Assembly (NCBI RefSeq): GCF_001741865.1
Contig: NZ_CP017147.1
Location: 806,001-870,000 of the forward strand
Source of the DNA: Bosea vaviloviae
Lineage (GTDB): Bacteria; Pseudomonadota; Alphaproteobacteria; Rhizobiales; Beijerinckiaceae
DNA: 64,000 bases
Direction of reading: 5' to 3'
Positions 1 to 8,449 of this stretch are shown in pieces; position 1 is the first letter of the stretch, and each line of letters starts with the position of its first letter. The translations under genes were made by a program, and so were the position numbers. Below the pieces are notes generated by a model. It had not been told where the DNA came from and searched no databases. It was given only the letters and a program-made list of their open reading frames with translations.

Positions 1-419
1 ACCACGACATAGGAGAGCAGTACCGGCGTGAACCAGGCAACCCGCAGGAAGCGGGCGAAGGGCACGCCGGCATAGAGCGCCAGCGCCAGCAGCAGGCCGG
101 TCGCGACGTCGAGCACCGGTGCGACGAAGGACCAGATCAGGGTGTTGCGCACCGCGATCCAGAACGTCTCGTCGGCGACCAGCTCGCGATAATTGGCGAG
201 GCCGACGAAGCTCGCCTCCACCCCTTCGATCGTGAAGAAGCTGTCGAAGATGGTCCGAAAGGCCGGATAGGCGGTCAGCCCGCAATAGACCAGAAGCGCC
301 GGCGCCAGAAAGATCGCAAGCACGACGCGGCTCGCGCGGCGGGGGTCGGCGAGCGACCGGGCGGAGGTGGAAGCCTCCCGGTCGCTCGTCTTGACGTTCA
401 AGGCCATCGCCTCCGGCAT
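1..419 (-). CDS. Sugar ABC transporter permease (MalF/UgpA type), N-terminal part
   Basis: The first 139 residues of an inner-membrane permease run off the left edge. A cytoplasmic Arg-rich leader is followed by a first membrane helix (VVLAIFLAPALLVYCGLTAY), a periplasmic stretch with the family pattern FVGLANYREL, and further helices. This is the N-terminal layout of binding-protein-dependent sugar permeases. It starts 7 nt after the stop of the solute-binding protein gene on the same strand, so the two are probably one operon. The start chosen (MPEAMALN) has GAAGTGAG upstream; MALN at 407 is an alternative, but its GGAGG lies too close. Sugar specificity cannot be read from this fragment. 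Confidence 0.88.
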   Translation of the reverse strand, partial: MPEAMALNVKTSDREASTSARSLADPRRASRVVLAIFLAPALLVYCGLTAYPAFRTIFDSFFTIEGVEASFVGLANYRELVADETFWIAVRNTLIWSFVAPVLDVATGLLLALALYAGVPFARFLRVAWFTPVLLSYVV

Positions 420-426
420 GATCGGC

Positions 427-1707
427 TCACTTCTTCAGGCAGGCGCCGTCCATCTTCTCGGCTGCCTCCTGAACGCTCAACAGACCGGCCGGGAAGGCGT
501 TGTTCATGACCTGCACATAGGTGTCGGCGCATTTGGCCCGATAGTAGAGCAGCGGCGTGCCGAAGAAGTATTTCGCGTCCTTGTTGCGTGCGTTCAGCTC
601 GGCGAAATAGTCCTTGCGCGGGCTGACGATCTTGTCCTGATCGGATTTGAGCCCGCTCTGGAGTGAGACCTCGCCGATCCATTTGGTGCCGTTCTCAGGC
701 GTCGCCATGGATTTCAGCATGGCGCCGGCGCAATCCTTGTTCTTGCTCTTGGAGAACATCACGAAGCTGCCGCCGATCGCCAGCGTCTTGCATTGCGGAC
801 AATCACCCTTGTCCATGGCGGGGAATTTCATGATGCCGAGCGGAAAATTCGCCGGCATGCCGCCTTTTTCGGGCTCTGCGAAAGCGCGCCCGGTGAACCA
901 GCTCGGATCGGGGAAGGTCAGCGCGCCCGGCGTGTTGTAGAAGTAGAAATGCGACTCGCCGAGCTTCAGCGTCGCGAAGCTCTTGGGATAGGCGCCGGCG
1001 TCGACCAGTTGCTTGACCCAGTTCATCACCTCGACGACGCGCGGATCCTTGAACGACAGCTCGCCATTGAGCAGCTTGGCGTAATCATCGGAGCCGAGCT
1101 TGCGCAGCAGCGACTCGAACAGAAGCTGGCCGCCCGGGAAGGGTCGGTCGCCGACGCCTTGCGAAACCGGGGTGATGCCGGCCGCCGCGCCCTTCTTCAC
1201 CAGGTCGAGGAACTGCGCCTGCGTCAGCTGGAAGGAGGCGGGCACATCCACGCCGACCTTCTTGACCAGATCCTTGTTGTAATAGAGCTCCACCGTATAA
1301 GCCTCGACCGGCACGCCATAGACCTTGCCCTTCGAGCTCCATGCGGGCTTGGCCCAATCTTCCAGATTCGCCAGGTCGACATAGGAATCGAGCGGTTCCA
1401 GGAAGCCGCCGGCGAGGAACTCCGGCTGGTCCGGCTCCATATAGAAGATGTCGGGCGCCTGCCCTGTCCGCACCGCCGATTTCGCCTGGGTGTAGATGTC
1501 GGCCTTGGGGATGAAGCTCAGCTTCACCGAGCACTGCTTGTTGTTGGCTTCGAACTCCTTCACCCGGGCCGAGACCCAGTCCTTCTTGGCCGGCTCGTCG
1601 GGCCAATTGCTCCACATGGTGATCTGCTTCTCCTGGGCGAGCGCGAAGCCCGCACTGCTGAGAGAAGCGGCCGTCAGGACGGCCAGACCGATAGCGCGAA
1701 GTCCCAT
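427..1707 (-). CDS. Extracellular solute-binding protein, family 1 (sugar ABC importer)
   Basis: A 426-residue periplasmic binding protein that would deliver a sugar or sugar derivative to the downstream permease. The start at 1707 gives a clean Sec signal peptide (MGLRAIGLAVLTAASLSSAG, cleavage after FALA) behind a strong GGAGGAG ribosome site. An in-frame start 23 codons upstream would add an Arg-rich leader and is rejected. The mature protein has the family-1 pattern: an early ITMWSNWPDEP strand, then PDIFYMEPDQPEFLAGGFLEPL. It is divergent from the dehydratase/amidohydrolase pair, suggesting import of the compound those enzymes degrade. The ligand is unknown; an aldose or sugar acid is an inference. 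Confidence 0.92.
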   Translation of the reverse strand: MGLRAIGLAVLTAASLSSAGFALAQEKQITMWSNWPDEPAKKDWVSARVKEFEANNKQCSVKLSFIPKADIYTQAKSAVRTGQAPDIFYMEPDQPEFLAGGFLEPLDSYVDLANLEDWAKPAWSSKGKVYGVPVEAYTVELYYNKDLVKKVGVDVPASFQLTQAQFLDLVKKGAAAGITPVSQGVGDRPFPGGQLLFESLLRKLGSDDYAKLLNGELSFKDPRVVEVMNWVKQLVDAGAYPKSFATLKLGESHFYFYNTPGALTFPDPSWFTGRAFAEPEKGGMPANFPLGIMKFPAMDKGDCPQCKTLAIGGSFVMFSKSKNKDCAGAMLKSMATPENGTKWIGEVSLQSGLKSDQDKIVSPRKDYFAELNARNKDAKYFFGTPLLYYRAKCADTYVQVMNNAFPAGLLSVQEAAEKMDGACLKK

Positions 1708-1768
1708 GATGCGTCTCCTCCGAGGTTGGTCGTTCTTATTTTGCGGGCAGGCTACGCGGAGCAGTTCG

Positions 1769-1844
1769 ATTGTCAATAATAATATGGAAATATCGCTTCA
1801 ATCGCGCCATATCCGCGATAAGCCCGCTTCATTATTGACAATAA
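1769..1844. promoter_or_regulatory. Paired palindromic operator sites in the divergent sugar promoter region
   Basis: Two copies of the dyad ATTG-W-CAAT occur between the divergent genes. One is at 1769-1777. The other, at 1832-1844, is a perfect 13-bp palindrome, TTATTGACAATAA. The 12-mers at 1769-1780 and 1831-1842 are exact inverse complements. A second nested inverted pair, ATATGG (1782-1787) and CCATAT (1807-1812), lies between them. The spacing suits a dimeric regulator such as a GntR- or LacI-type protein controlling both directions. No regulator gene is in view, so its identity is inference. Confidence 0.7.
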
Positions 1845-1904
1845 AGCGCCGCATGCGGATGCTACATCATGGCTTGGCCGGTCTCGGCCCTGGGAGGAAC
1901 GACG

Positions 1905-3617
1905 ATGGCCAAAGGCCTGCGCAAGGGACTGACGAGCTATGGCGACGAGGGGTTTGCGCTGTTCCTGCGCAAGGCCTTCATCAAGGCGATGGGCTATTCC
2001 GACGATGCGCTGGATCGTCCGATCGTCGGCATCACCAACACCTACAGCGACTACAACCCCTGCCATGGCAACGCGCCGGCCCTGATCGAGGCCGTGAAGC
2101 GCGGCGTCATGCTGTCAGGGGCGATGCCGATGGTGTTCCCGACCATCTCGATCCATGAAAGCTTCGCCCATCCGACCTCGATGTTCCTGCGCAATCTGAT
2201 GGCGATGGACACCGAGGAGATGATCCGCGCCCAGCCGATGGATGCGATCGTCGTGATCGGCGGCTGCGACAAGACATTGCCGGCGCAGATCATGGCGGCT
2301 GCGAGCGTCGACCTGCCCACCGTCGTGGTCCCGGTCGGGCCGATGGTGGTCGGGCACCACAAGGGCGAGGTGCTGGGCGCCTGCACCGACTGCCGGCGCT
2401 TGTGGAGCGCGCATCGCGCCGGCGAGATCGACGAGGCCGAGATCGAGACCGTGAACAGCCGTCTGGCGCCTTCCGTCGGCACCTGCATGGTGATGGGCAC
2501 GGCTTCGACCATGGCCTGCATCACCGAGACGCTGGGCCTGTCATTGCCGATGAGCGCGACGATTCCCGCGCCCCATGCCGAGCGCATCCGGCTGGCGGAA
2601 GCCAGCGGCGCGGTGGCCGCCCGCATGGCGGTCGACGGCGGACCGCGCCCCAGCGAATTGCTGACGCCGCGCGCTTTCCGCAATGCGACGGTCGTGATGC
2701 AGGCGATCGGCGGCTCGACCAACGGCATCATCCATCTGACCGCGATCGCCAATCGCACGCCGCATCGCTACGACCTCGACATGCTCGACGAGATCGGCCG
2801 CACGGTGCCGGTCCTGGTCGATCTCAAGCCCTCGGGCGCCCACTACATGGAGCATTTCCACCATGCCGGCGGCGTGCCCAAGCTGCTCGCGCAGCTCGGC
2901 GAATTGATCGACCTCGATGCCGGCACGGTCGCGGGCGGGACATTGCGCGATATCGTCGCCAAGGCCGAGGACGTACCGGGTCAGGACGTGATCCGGCCGC
3001 GCTCGGCCCCGATCAAGCCGGAAGGCTCGATGGCGGTGCTCTATGGCAATCTCGCCCCGGGCGGGGCGATCATCAAGCAGGCGGCGGCATCCGCGCGCCT
3101 GCTCCAGCATACCGGCCGGGCGGTGGTGTTCGACTCGGTCGAGGACATGGCGGCCCGCATCGACGATCCCGAGCTTGACGTCAGCGCGGACGACGTCCTC
3201 GTGTTGCGCAATACAGGCCCGAAGGGCGCGCCCGGCATGCCCGAGGCCGGCTATCTGCCGATCCCCAAGAAGCTCGGCCGCCAGGGCGTCAAGGATATGG
3301 TGCGGATTTCCGATGCGCGCATGAGCGGCACGGCCTTCGGTACGATCGTGCTGCATATCACGCCGGAATCGGCCGTCGGCGGGCCGCTTGCGCTGGTTGC
3401 GAGCGGCGACATGATCCGTCTCGACCTGGCCGGCCGCCGCATCGATCTGCTGATCGACGATGGCGAATTCGAGCGCCGCAGATCCCTGCTGAAAACCTCG
3501 CCTGCGCCGGCGATGCCCAAGCGCGGCTATGCGCGGCTGTTCCAGCAAACCGTGCTGCAGGCCGATGAAGGCTGCGATTTCGACTTCATGGTCCGCCCGC
3601 CCGATGAGACGCCGTGA
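1905..3617 (+). CDS. IlvD/Edd-family dehydratase, probably sugar-acid (pentonate) dehydratase
   Basis: A 570-residue Fe-S dehydratase that would convert an aldonate to a 2-keto-3-deoxy acid. Presumed cluster cysteines are C53 (NPCH), C121 (GGCDKT) and C194 (GTCMVMG). Their 68- and 73-residue spacing matches, from memory, the [2Fe-2S] ligands of Rhizobium L-arabinonate dehydratase. ACTDC (160-163) adds two more cysteines. The start at 1905 follows GGGAGGA; an in-frame ATG 12 codons upstream lacks a ribosome site. Its stop overlaps the GTG start of the amidohydrolase gene. Divergence from a sugar ABC importer supports a catabolic role over IlvD itself. The exact substrate (arabonate, xylonate, other) is not determined. 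Confidence 0.88.
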   Translation: MAKGLRKGLTSYGDEGFALFLRKAFIKAMGYSDDALDRPIVGITNTYSDYNPCHGNAPALIEAVKRGVMLSGAMPMVFPTISIHESFAHPTSMFLRNLMAMDTEEMIRAQPMDAIVVIGGCDKTLPAQIMAAASVDLPTVVVPVGPMVVGHHKGEVLGACTDCRRLWSAHRAGEIDEAEIETVNSRLAPSVGTCMVMGTASTMACITETLGLSLPMSATIPAPHAERIRLAEASGAVAARMAVDGGPRPSELLTPRAFRNATVVMQAIGGSTNGIIHLTAIANRTPHRYDLDMLDEIGRTVPVLVDLKPSGAHYMEHFHHAGGVPKLLAQLGELIDLDAGTVAGGTLRDIVAKAEDVPGQDVIRPRSAPIKPEGSMAVLYGNLAPGGAIIKQAAASARLLQHTGRAVVFDSVEDMAARIDDPELDVSADDVLVLRNTGPKGAPGMPEAGYLPIPKKLGRQGVKDMVRISDARMSGTAFGTIVLHITPESAVGGPLALVASGDMIRLDLAGRRIDLLIDDGEFERRRSLLKTSPAPAMPKRGYARLFQQTVLQADEGCDFDFMVRPPDETP

Positions 3618-4495
3618 CCATCGACGGCATCGTCGAGGCGCCGCCATGCCTGCCACCGCATCCGCCCGGCGCCGCGCCGTCCTGGCGGCTGCCGGACGGG
3701 ACCTGCGACAGCCACATGCACGTCTTCGGACCCCGCGACCGCTATCCGCTGGCGCCGCTGCGCAGCTACACACCCCATCTCTTGACGATCGACGATTACC
3801 GCGCTGTGATGGCGGCGTTGGGGATCGCGCGCGCCGTGCTGGTCCAGCCGAGCGTCTATGGCATGGACAACCGCGCCCTGCTCGACGCGCTGGCGATCGC
3901 TCCCGATCAACTGCGCGGGGTCGTCGTGGTGCCGCCCGATATCCCCGATGGCGAACTCAAGGCCATGCATCGGCTCGGCGTGCGTGGCATCCGCATCAAC
4001 CGCCGCAATCCCGGCGGCCTTAGCCTCAGCGACATCGCAACACTCGGGCGGCGGATCGGACGGCTGGGCTGGCATATCCAGCTCCAGATCGAATTGGCGA
4101 CGTCGTGCGATCTCGATGGCCTCGTGCGTGGCTCCCCGGTGCCGATCGTGATCGATCATCTCGGCTTCGCCGATCCGCAGGCCGGCGTCGCATCGCCGGC
4201 ATTCCGGCAACTCTTGCATCTGCTGGAAGACGGCCTGCTCTGGATCAAGCTGTCGGCGCCGTACCGAATGAGCAGGACCGGGGCGCCCTATGCCGACATG
4301 GTGCCGATCGTCGAGACACTCTTATCCGCTCGTCCCGATCGCCTGCTATGGGCAACCGACTGGCCGCATACCGAATTGTGGTCCGGGATGCCGCATGATG
4401 GAGACCTCCTGGTCACGTCGCCGCTTTGGCAGGCTCCGCCTGGCATTCGCAAAGCCGTGTTCGTCGACAATCCCAACAGGCTCTACTGGGCCTAG
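3614..4495 (+). CDS. Amidohydrolase-2 family protein (lactonase-like TIM barrel)
   Basis: A 293-residue protein with the metal-dependent amidohydrolase HxH motif in CDSHMHVFGP near residue 36. Later come VIDHLGF and the C-terminal WATDWPHTELW aspartate. This is the COG3618/PDC-lactonase layout. The GTG start overlaps the TGA of the dehydratase gene by two bases, so translation is probably coupled. In sugar-acid pathways a lactonase opens the sugar lactone before the dehydratase acts, a likely role here by context. Hydrolysis of another cyclic ester or amide cannot be excluded. The N-terminal residues before the HxH are Pro-rich. Confidence 0.85.
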   Translation: MTIDGIVEAPPCLPPHPPGAAPSWRLPDGTCDSHMHVFGPRDRYPLAPLRSYTPHLLTIDDYRAVMAALGIARAVLVQPSVYGMDNRALLDALAIAPDQLRGVVVVPPDIPDGELKAMHRLGVRGIRINRRNPGGLSLSDIATLGRRIGRLGWHIQLQIELATSCDLDGLVRGSPVPIVIDHLGFADPQAGVASPAFRQLLHLLEDGLLWIKLSAPYRMSRTGAPYADMVPIVETLLSARPDRLLWATDWPHTELWSGMPHDGDLLVTSPLWQAPPGIRKAVFVDNPNRLYWA

Positions 4496-4542
4496 AGCAT
4501 TCTCGAGCGAAGTGGACACCGGTTCGCGTGAAGAAAATGCGA
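4494..4542. repeat. Dispersed palindromic repeat, family A (copy 1)
   Basis: It begins AGAGCATTCTCGAGCGAAG, contains ACCGGTTCGCGTGAAG, and lies directly after the amidohydrolase stop codon. It is related to three better-preserved copies at 16101, 17198 and 32752, which share an AGAGCA...TGCTCT outer stem and a central ACCGGTTnnTCGC core. Similar elements are common between genes in Hyphomicrobiales. Confidence 0.65.
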
Positions 4543-4664
4543 TAAAACAAAGAGATAGGGCATCAGCCCTGCATATCACAGGACTGTACGGCATCCGCCT
4601 AACCTGCGCCTCACTGCGGAAACGCGCGCCCCGGGGCGAGCAGGATGCCCGACGCGCTCCTGTC

Positions 4665-5600
4665 TCAGGCGCTCGGCAGCCGCGCCTTGATGCGCTCGCG
4701 ATGCGCGGTGTAGAGGCCCGACCCCGCGATGATCACCGCGCCGACCAGCGTCCAGATGTCGGGCAGAACGGCAAACAGGAAAAAGCCGAAGATCGCAGCC
4801 CAGAGCAATTGCATATAGGAGAACGGCGCCAGCAGCGAAGCGTCGGCATGGCGGAAAGCCTGCACCACCAGCCAGTGGCCGACCGTCGAGGTGGTGCCGA
4901 CGAAGACACCGAGCCAGAGCATTTCCGCCGTGAGTGGCTGCCAGGCGAAGGGCATCACCACGCTGACGATCGCAAAGCCGATCATCGCCGAATAGGCCAA
5001 GGTCGTCAGCGGGCTCTCGGTCCGGCTCATCATGCGGGTCACGATCAGCGCGAAGGCCCAGGTCGAGGCCGAGACGACCGGCAGCAGCGAGGCGAGCTGG
5101 AAGCCGGCCCCGCCCGGCCGCACCACGATCAGCACGCCGAGCAGACCGACCAGCGTCGCGGTCCAGCGCCGCCAGCCGATGGTTTCGCCCAGGATCGGGA
5201 TCGACAAGGCCGTGACGAACAAGGGCGCGATGAAGCTCGTCGCCGTGGCGTCGGCGATCGGCAGATATTTGAGCCCGATCACGAACACGATCGAGGAGCC
5301 GGTGACTCCGAGGCCGCGCAGGAATTGCAGCATCGGCTTGCGCGTCCGCAACCGCTCCAGGCCGCCGCTGCGCGCCACGATGGCGAGCATGATCACGGTG
5401 AAGACGCCATAGCGCAGCCAGGTGATCTGCAGCGGCGGCACCGTGGCGGTGAGCAGTTTCGAGACTACGTCCGACGCGGTCAGGAAGAAGGTCGACAGCA
5501 GGATCAGCCCGATGCCGCGAAAGGCGTTGTCGCGACGCGGCGGCAATGCTGCCGTCACAGGCGGCAAGGGTGTCGGTTCTGGGTGGGGAGCGTTTGGCAA
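4665..5600 (-). CDS. EamA-family (DMT superfamily) transporter
   Basis: A 311-residue inner-membrane protein with about ten hydrophobic helices in two EamA repeats. The first begins after a Pro-rich leader (FRGIGLILLSTFFLTASDVV). The second half carries TLAYSAMIGFAIVSVVM. Family members export amino acids or other metabolites, and nothing here fixes the substrate. Start alternatives exist within the first 25 residues, since the leader is low-complexity. It stands alone on this strand and is convergent with the amidohydrolase gene. Confidence 0.87.
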   Translation of the reverse strand: MPNAPHPEPTPLPPVTAALPPRRDNAFRGIGLILLSTFFLTASDVVSKLLTATVPPLQITWLRYGVFTVIMLAIVARSGGLERLRTRKPMLQFLRGLGVTGSSIVFVIGLKYLPIADATATSFIAPLFVTALSIPILGETIGWRRWTATLVGLLGVLIVVRPGGAGFQLASLLPVVSASTWAFALIVTRMMSRTESPLTTLAYSAMIGFAIVSVVMPFAWQPLTAEMLWLGVFVGTTSTVGHWLVVQAFRHADASLLAPFSYMQLLWAAIFGFFLFAVLPDIWTLVGAVIIAGSGLYTAHRERIKARLPSA

Positions 5601-5721
5601 ATCATCGACGCGCGGGATTGAAACGCGACGCTAATCGATTTGATCGGCCTCGCGTTGCGCAAAGATCGAACGGCGACCATGCATGGCCGCGTCCGAGCAT
5701 CGGGGGCAACAGACCCGTCAA

Positions 5722-5747
5722 GACAAAGGCGGGCTCTCGGCCCGCCT
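5722..5747 (-). terminator. Probable terminator downstream of asd
   Basis: The 8-bp arms AGGCGGGC (5727-5734) and GCCCGCCT (5740-5747) form a GC hairpin. On the minus strand it is followed by TTTGTCTTG, a weak U-tract, about 27 nt after the asd stop. Confidence 0.6.
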
Positions 5748-5773
5748 CGATCAGCCGATGACTGCGCCTCGCT

Positions 5774-6808
5774 TCACGCCGCCTGCTTGCGCGGCTGGAT
5801 CAGCTTGCGGTTGATCAGCACCTCGGCGATCTGCACTGCGTTCAGCGCCGCGCCCTTGCGCAGATTGTCTGAGACGCACCAGAAGGCGAGGCCGTTCTCG
5901 ACCGTGTTGTCCTCGCGGATGCGCGAGATATAGGTCGCATCCTCTCCGGCCGCCTCATGCGGGGTGATGTAGCCCCCAGGCTCGTGCTTATCGATGACGA
6001 GGATGCCGGGAGCGGTGCGCAGCACCTCGCGCGCCTCATCGGCCGTGACCGGCTTCTCGCACTCGATGTTGACGCTCTCGGAATGGCTGATGAAGACCGG
6101 CACGCGCACGCAGGTCGCGGTCAGCTTGATCTTCGGATCGAGGATCTTCTTGGTCTCCGCCATCATCTTCCACTCTTCCTTGGTGAAGCCGTCCTCCATG
6201 AAGACGTCGATCTGCGGGATGAGGTTGAAGGCGATACGCTTGGGGAACTTCTTCGTGGTCATCTCGCCGGCGGCGAAGATCGAGCGCGTCTGGTTGAAGA
6301 GCTCGTCCATCGCCTCCTTGCCGGCGCCGGAGACCGATTGATAGGTCGAGACGACGACGCGCTTGATCACATACTTGTCGTGCAGCGGCTTCAGGGCGAC
6401 GACGAGCTGGGCGGTCGAGCAGTTCGGATTGGCGATGATGTTCATCTTGGTGAAGCCTGCGGCGGCAGCCGCGTTCACCTCCGGCACGATCAGCGGCACG
6501 TCGGGATGCATGCGCCAGGCCGAGGAGTTGTCGATCACGACGCAGCCCTGCGCGCCGATCTTGGGCGACCATTCCTTGGAGACCTCGCCGCCGGCCGACA
6601 TCAGGCAGATATCGGTGTCGGAGAAGTCGTAATGCTCCAGCGCCTTCACCTTCAGGACCTTGTCGCCGAAGGAGACCTCGGTGCCGATAGACCGGGAAGA
6701 GGCGAGCGCTACGACCTCGCTGACCGGGAAAGCGCGCTCGGCCAGGATATCGAGCATCTCATGGCCCACATTACCCGTGGCGCCGACAATCGCGACCTTG
6801 AAGCTCAT
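5774..6808 (-). CDS. asd: Aspartate-semialdehyde dehydrogenase
   Basis: It makes L-aspartate-4-semialdehyde from aspartyl phosphate with NADPH, at the branch to lysine/diaminopimelate, threonine and methionine. The protein has 344 residues, normal for the family. An N-terminal Rossmann motif (VAIVGATGNVGHEML) is followed by NNSAW-type NSSAWRM and the catalytic cysteine C130 in NPNCSTAQL. The sequence KRIAFNLIPQID matches the substrate-binding half. AAAGGATC upstream is a reasonable ribosome site. It is a single gene with its own terminator. The identity is clear. Confidence 0.97.
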   Translation of the reverse strand: MSFKVAIVGATGNVGHEMLDILAERAFPVSEVVALASSRSIGTEVSFGDKVLKVKALEHYDFSDTDICLMSAGGEVSKEWSPKIGAQGCVVIDNSSAWRMHPDVPLIVPEVNAAAAAGFTKMNIIANPNCSTAQLVVALKPLHDKYVIKRVVVSTYQSVSGAGKEAMDELFNQTRSIFAAGEMTTKKFPKRIAFNLIPQIDVFMEDGFTKEEWKMMAETKKILDPKIKLTATCVRVPVFISHSESVNIECEKPVTADEAREVLRTAPGILVIDKHEPGGYITPHEAAGEDATYISRIREDNTVENGLAFWCVSDNLRKGAALNAVQIAEVLINRKLIQPRKQAA

Positions 6809-7256
6809 TGTGATGATCCTTTTGGATGAAACCGGTTTGGTCTCCCCCGGGATGCCGGCCCGCTCGATGATGTGAAGCAGGTTCGGCGATTATCCCCGCC
6901 GGGGGGAGAGAACCCGGAATCGAGGCGAAGGTCAGCGCGACGTAACCGTTTTACCGGTCGTCGTTTTGGTCGTGCGTTTCGTCGTCTGACGGACGTTCAC
7001 AGGGCCAATCCCGAAGGGCTGAAGGCTTCGCGTCGGCGCAAGGCGAGTTTCCCCGCGCGCCTTGCCGCAAGTCAAAACACCCAAGGCAGCCAAAAGTCAA
7101 CGTCCCCCGCCGTTAACCCTGCTCCTTGACCTTGGATTTACGCTGTTTCCGGATCGCCCGTCGGCGGTAACCCGGCGCTGACTCACACCCGGCCAGTCTC
7201 CGCGCCGGTGAAGACGAGCCGCGCACACGACGCGGCCATTAAGGTGAGTCCCGGTC
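6809..7256. other. Gene-poor interval of 448 bp
   Basis: It holds the asd ribosome site and promoter region at its left end and the presumed promoter of the 7257 gene at its right. No recognised RNA, repeat or convincing ORF was found. The run CCCCGCCGGGGGG near 6895 is a short GC palindrome of unknown role. Confidence 0.5.
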
Positions 7257-8432
7257 GTGTCGCGTGATGTCTCATCGATCCTGCTCGGCACGGTCCGTTC
7301 GCATTGGCCCGCGGTCGCAGCCCTTGCCAAGGCCGCCGGCCGGACGGCCTCCGCCGCGGTCGATCGCAGCAGGCCTCGTCTTGCGCGCTTCAGTCTTGCG
7401 CGCTTCGGTCTTGTGCGCGTCGGTCTTGTGCGCGTCGGTCTTGCGCGCTTCGACGGCGTCACCGCACTGATCCGCTGCGCCGATGCGATCGAAACCGGCT
7501 TCGCCATGCTGCTGCGCGGCGCCTTCGCCGCTTTCGGCCGTCGCGGCTCGGGTCTGAGTCTCGGGTTGGGGCTGACCGGCGGACTGGTCTGGCGCGGGCT
7601 TGCCGCCCTGACCGGCATCGGCCTGACGGCGAGCCTCATCACCGCCTTGTCTGCTGCCGGCGACAGCGAGCCGCGCCTCGCCAGCCTGACGATTCCCGCC
7701 GCCAGCGAGAGCCGCCCGGTCCGCGACGTACTCCTGGAGCCGCGTCAGCAGGCGCTCATTGGCGACAACTGGCTCAAGATCACCCGGCCGATCGCGACGT
7801 TCGGCCTGGAATCGCCCGAACTCGACCGTCAGCAGCCGACCTACGAGGCGATGCGCAGTCAGGACGGCGCCCGCCGCCAGGACACGCTGAGCTTCGGCGC
7901 TTTTGATGCCGACAAGCCGCATCTGCGGTTGCGCCTGCTGGTCACCCATAACAACGAGGCGCGGCCCCAGCCCTTCGTCATCGCATTGGTGCGCGAGGCC
8001 TCCGAGCGCGGCATGTCGATCCAGCGCAGCGGCGTTCCGACTTCGATCGAGACCCGCTTCGGCACGGTCGAGACCGCCGATACGACGCTGAGCGACGGCG
8101 ATGCCAGCCGCCCCTGCATCGCGTTCCGCAAAAGCGCCGGCGACTTGCCGCTCGGCCTCAGCGGCTGGTGGTGCGGCGCGCCCGGTCGCCCGGCCGACCG
8201 CCAGCAATTGGTCTGCCTGATCGACCGGATCGACCTGCTCGCCGCCGGCGAGGACAAGGCCCTGCGCTCAGCCTTCTCACGCACCGAGCTCGCCCGCCAG
8301 CCGACCTGCGCGCCGCCGCGTCTCTCCGCCACCGGCCGCAAAGCCTCCTGGCTCGACGCCGACGCGACCGCTCCCGCGCTGCGCACCCGGAGCGCAGCCG
8401 CCGAGCCGGGCAAACCGTCCTCGAAGCGCTGA
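7257..8432 (+). CDS. Membrane-anchored protein of unknown function (paralogue of next gene)
   Basis: A 391-residue protein I do not recognise. After a basic N-terminus comes a five-copy pentapeptide repeat (LARFG/LVRVG, about residues 41-65). A hydrophobic, probably membrane-spanning Gly-rich segment follows near 97-132, then an extracytoplasmic domain. The distal part (RPCIAFRK, GLSGWWCG, CLIDRIDLL, PTCAPP) aligns by eye with the next gene's RTCIIFRN, GGFYCA, CMIDRLKI, PQCSNS. Four cysteines share order, suggesting disulfides and a common fold. The GTG start is uncertain; starts inside or after the repeat (for example ATG 7507) would remove part of the N-terminus. Confidence 0.72.
   Translation: MSRDVSSILLGTVRSHWPAVAALAKAAGRTASAAVDRSRPRLARFSLARFGLVRVGLVRVGLARFDGVTALIRCADAIETGFAMLLRGAFAAFGRRGSGLSLGLGLTGGLVWRGLAALTGIGLTASLITALSAAGDSEPRLASLTIPAASESRPVRDVLLEPRQQALIGDNWLKITRPIATFGLESPELDRQQPTYEAMRSQDGARRQDTLSFGAFDADKPHLRLRLLVTHNNEARPQPFVIALVREASERGMSIQRSGVPTSIETRFGTVETADTTLSDGDASRPCIAFRKSAGDLPLGLSGWWCGAPGRPADRQQLVCLIDRIDLLAAGEDKALRSAFSRTELARQPTCAPPRLSATGRKASWLDADATAPALRTRSAAAEPGKPSSKR
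7378..7452 (+). repeat. In-frame 15-bp minisatellite, five copies
   Basis: Five 15-bp units follow one another without spacing. Units 1, 2 and 5 are GTCTTGCGCGCTTC(A/G); units 3 and 4 are GTCTTGTGCGCGTCG. The period is a multiple of three, so it encodes a pentapeptide repeat inside the 7257 gene. Copy number can change without frameshift. Confidence 0.9.
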
Positions 8433-8449
8433 CGGCGGGTTTGACGACC

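Noticed and set aside
7378..7452. CRISPR-like array
   Set aside because: The 15-bp units have no spacers and lie in frame within a gene, so this is a minisatellite.
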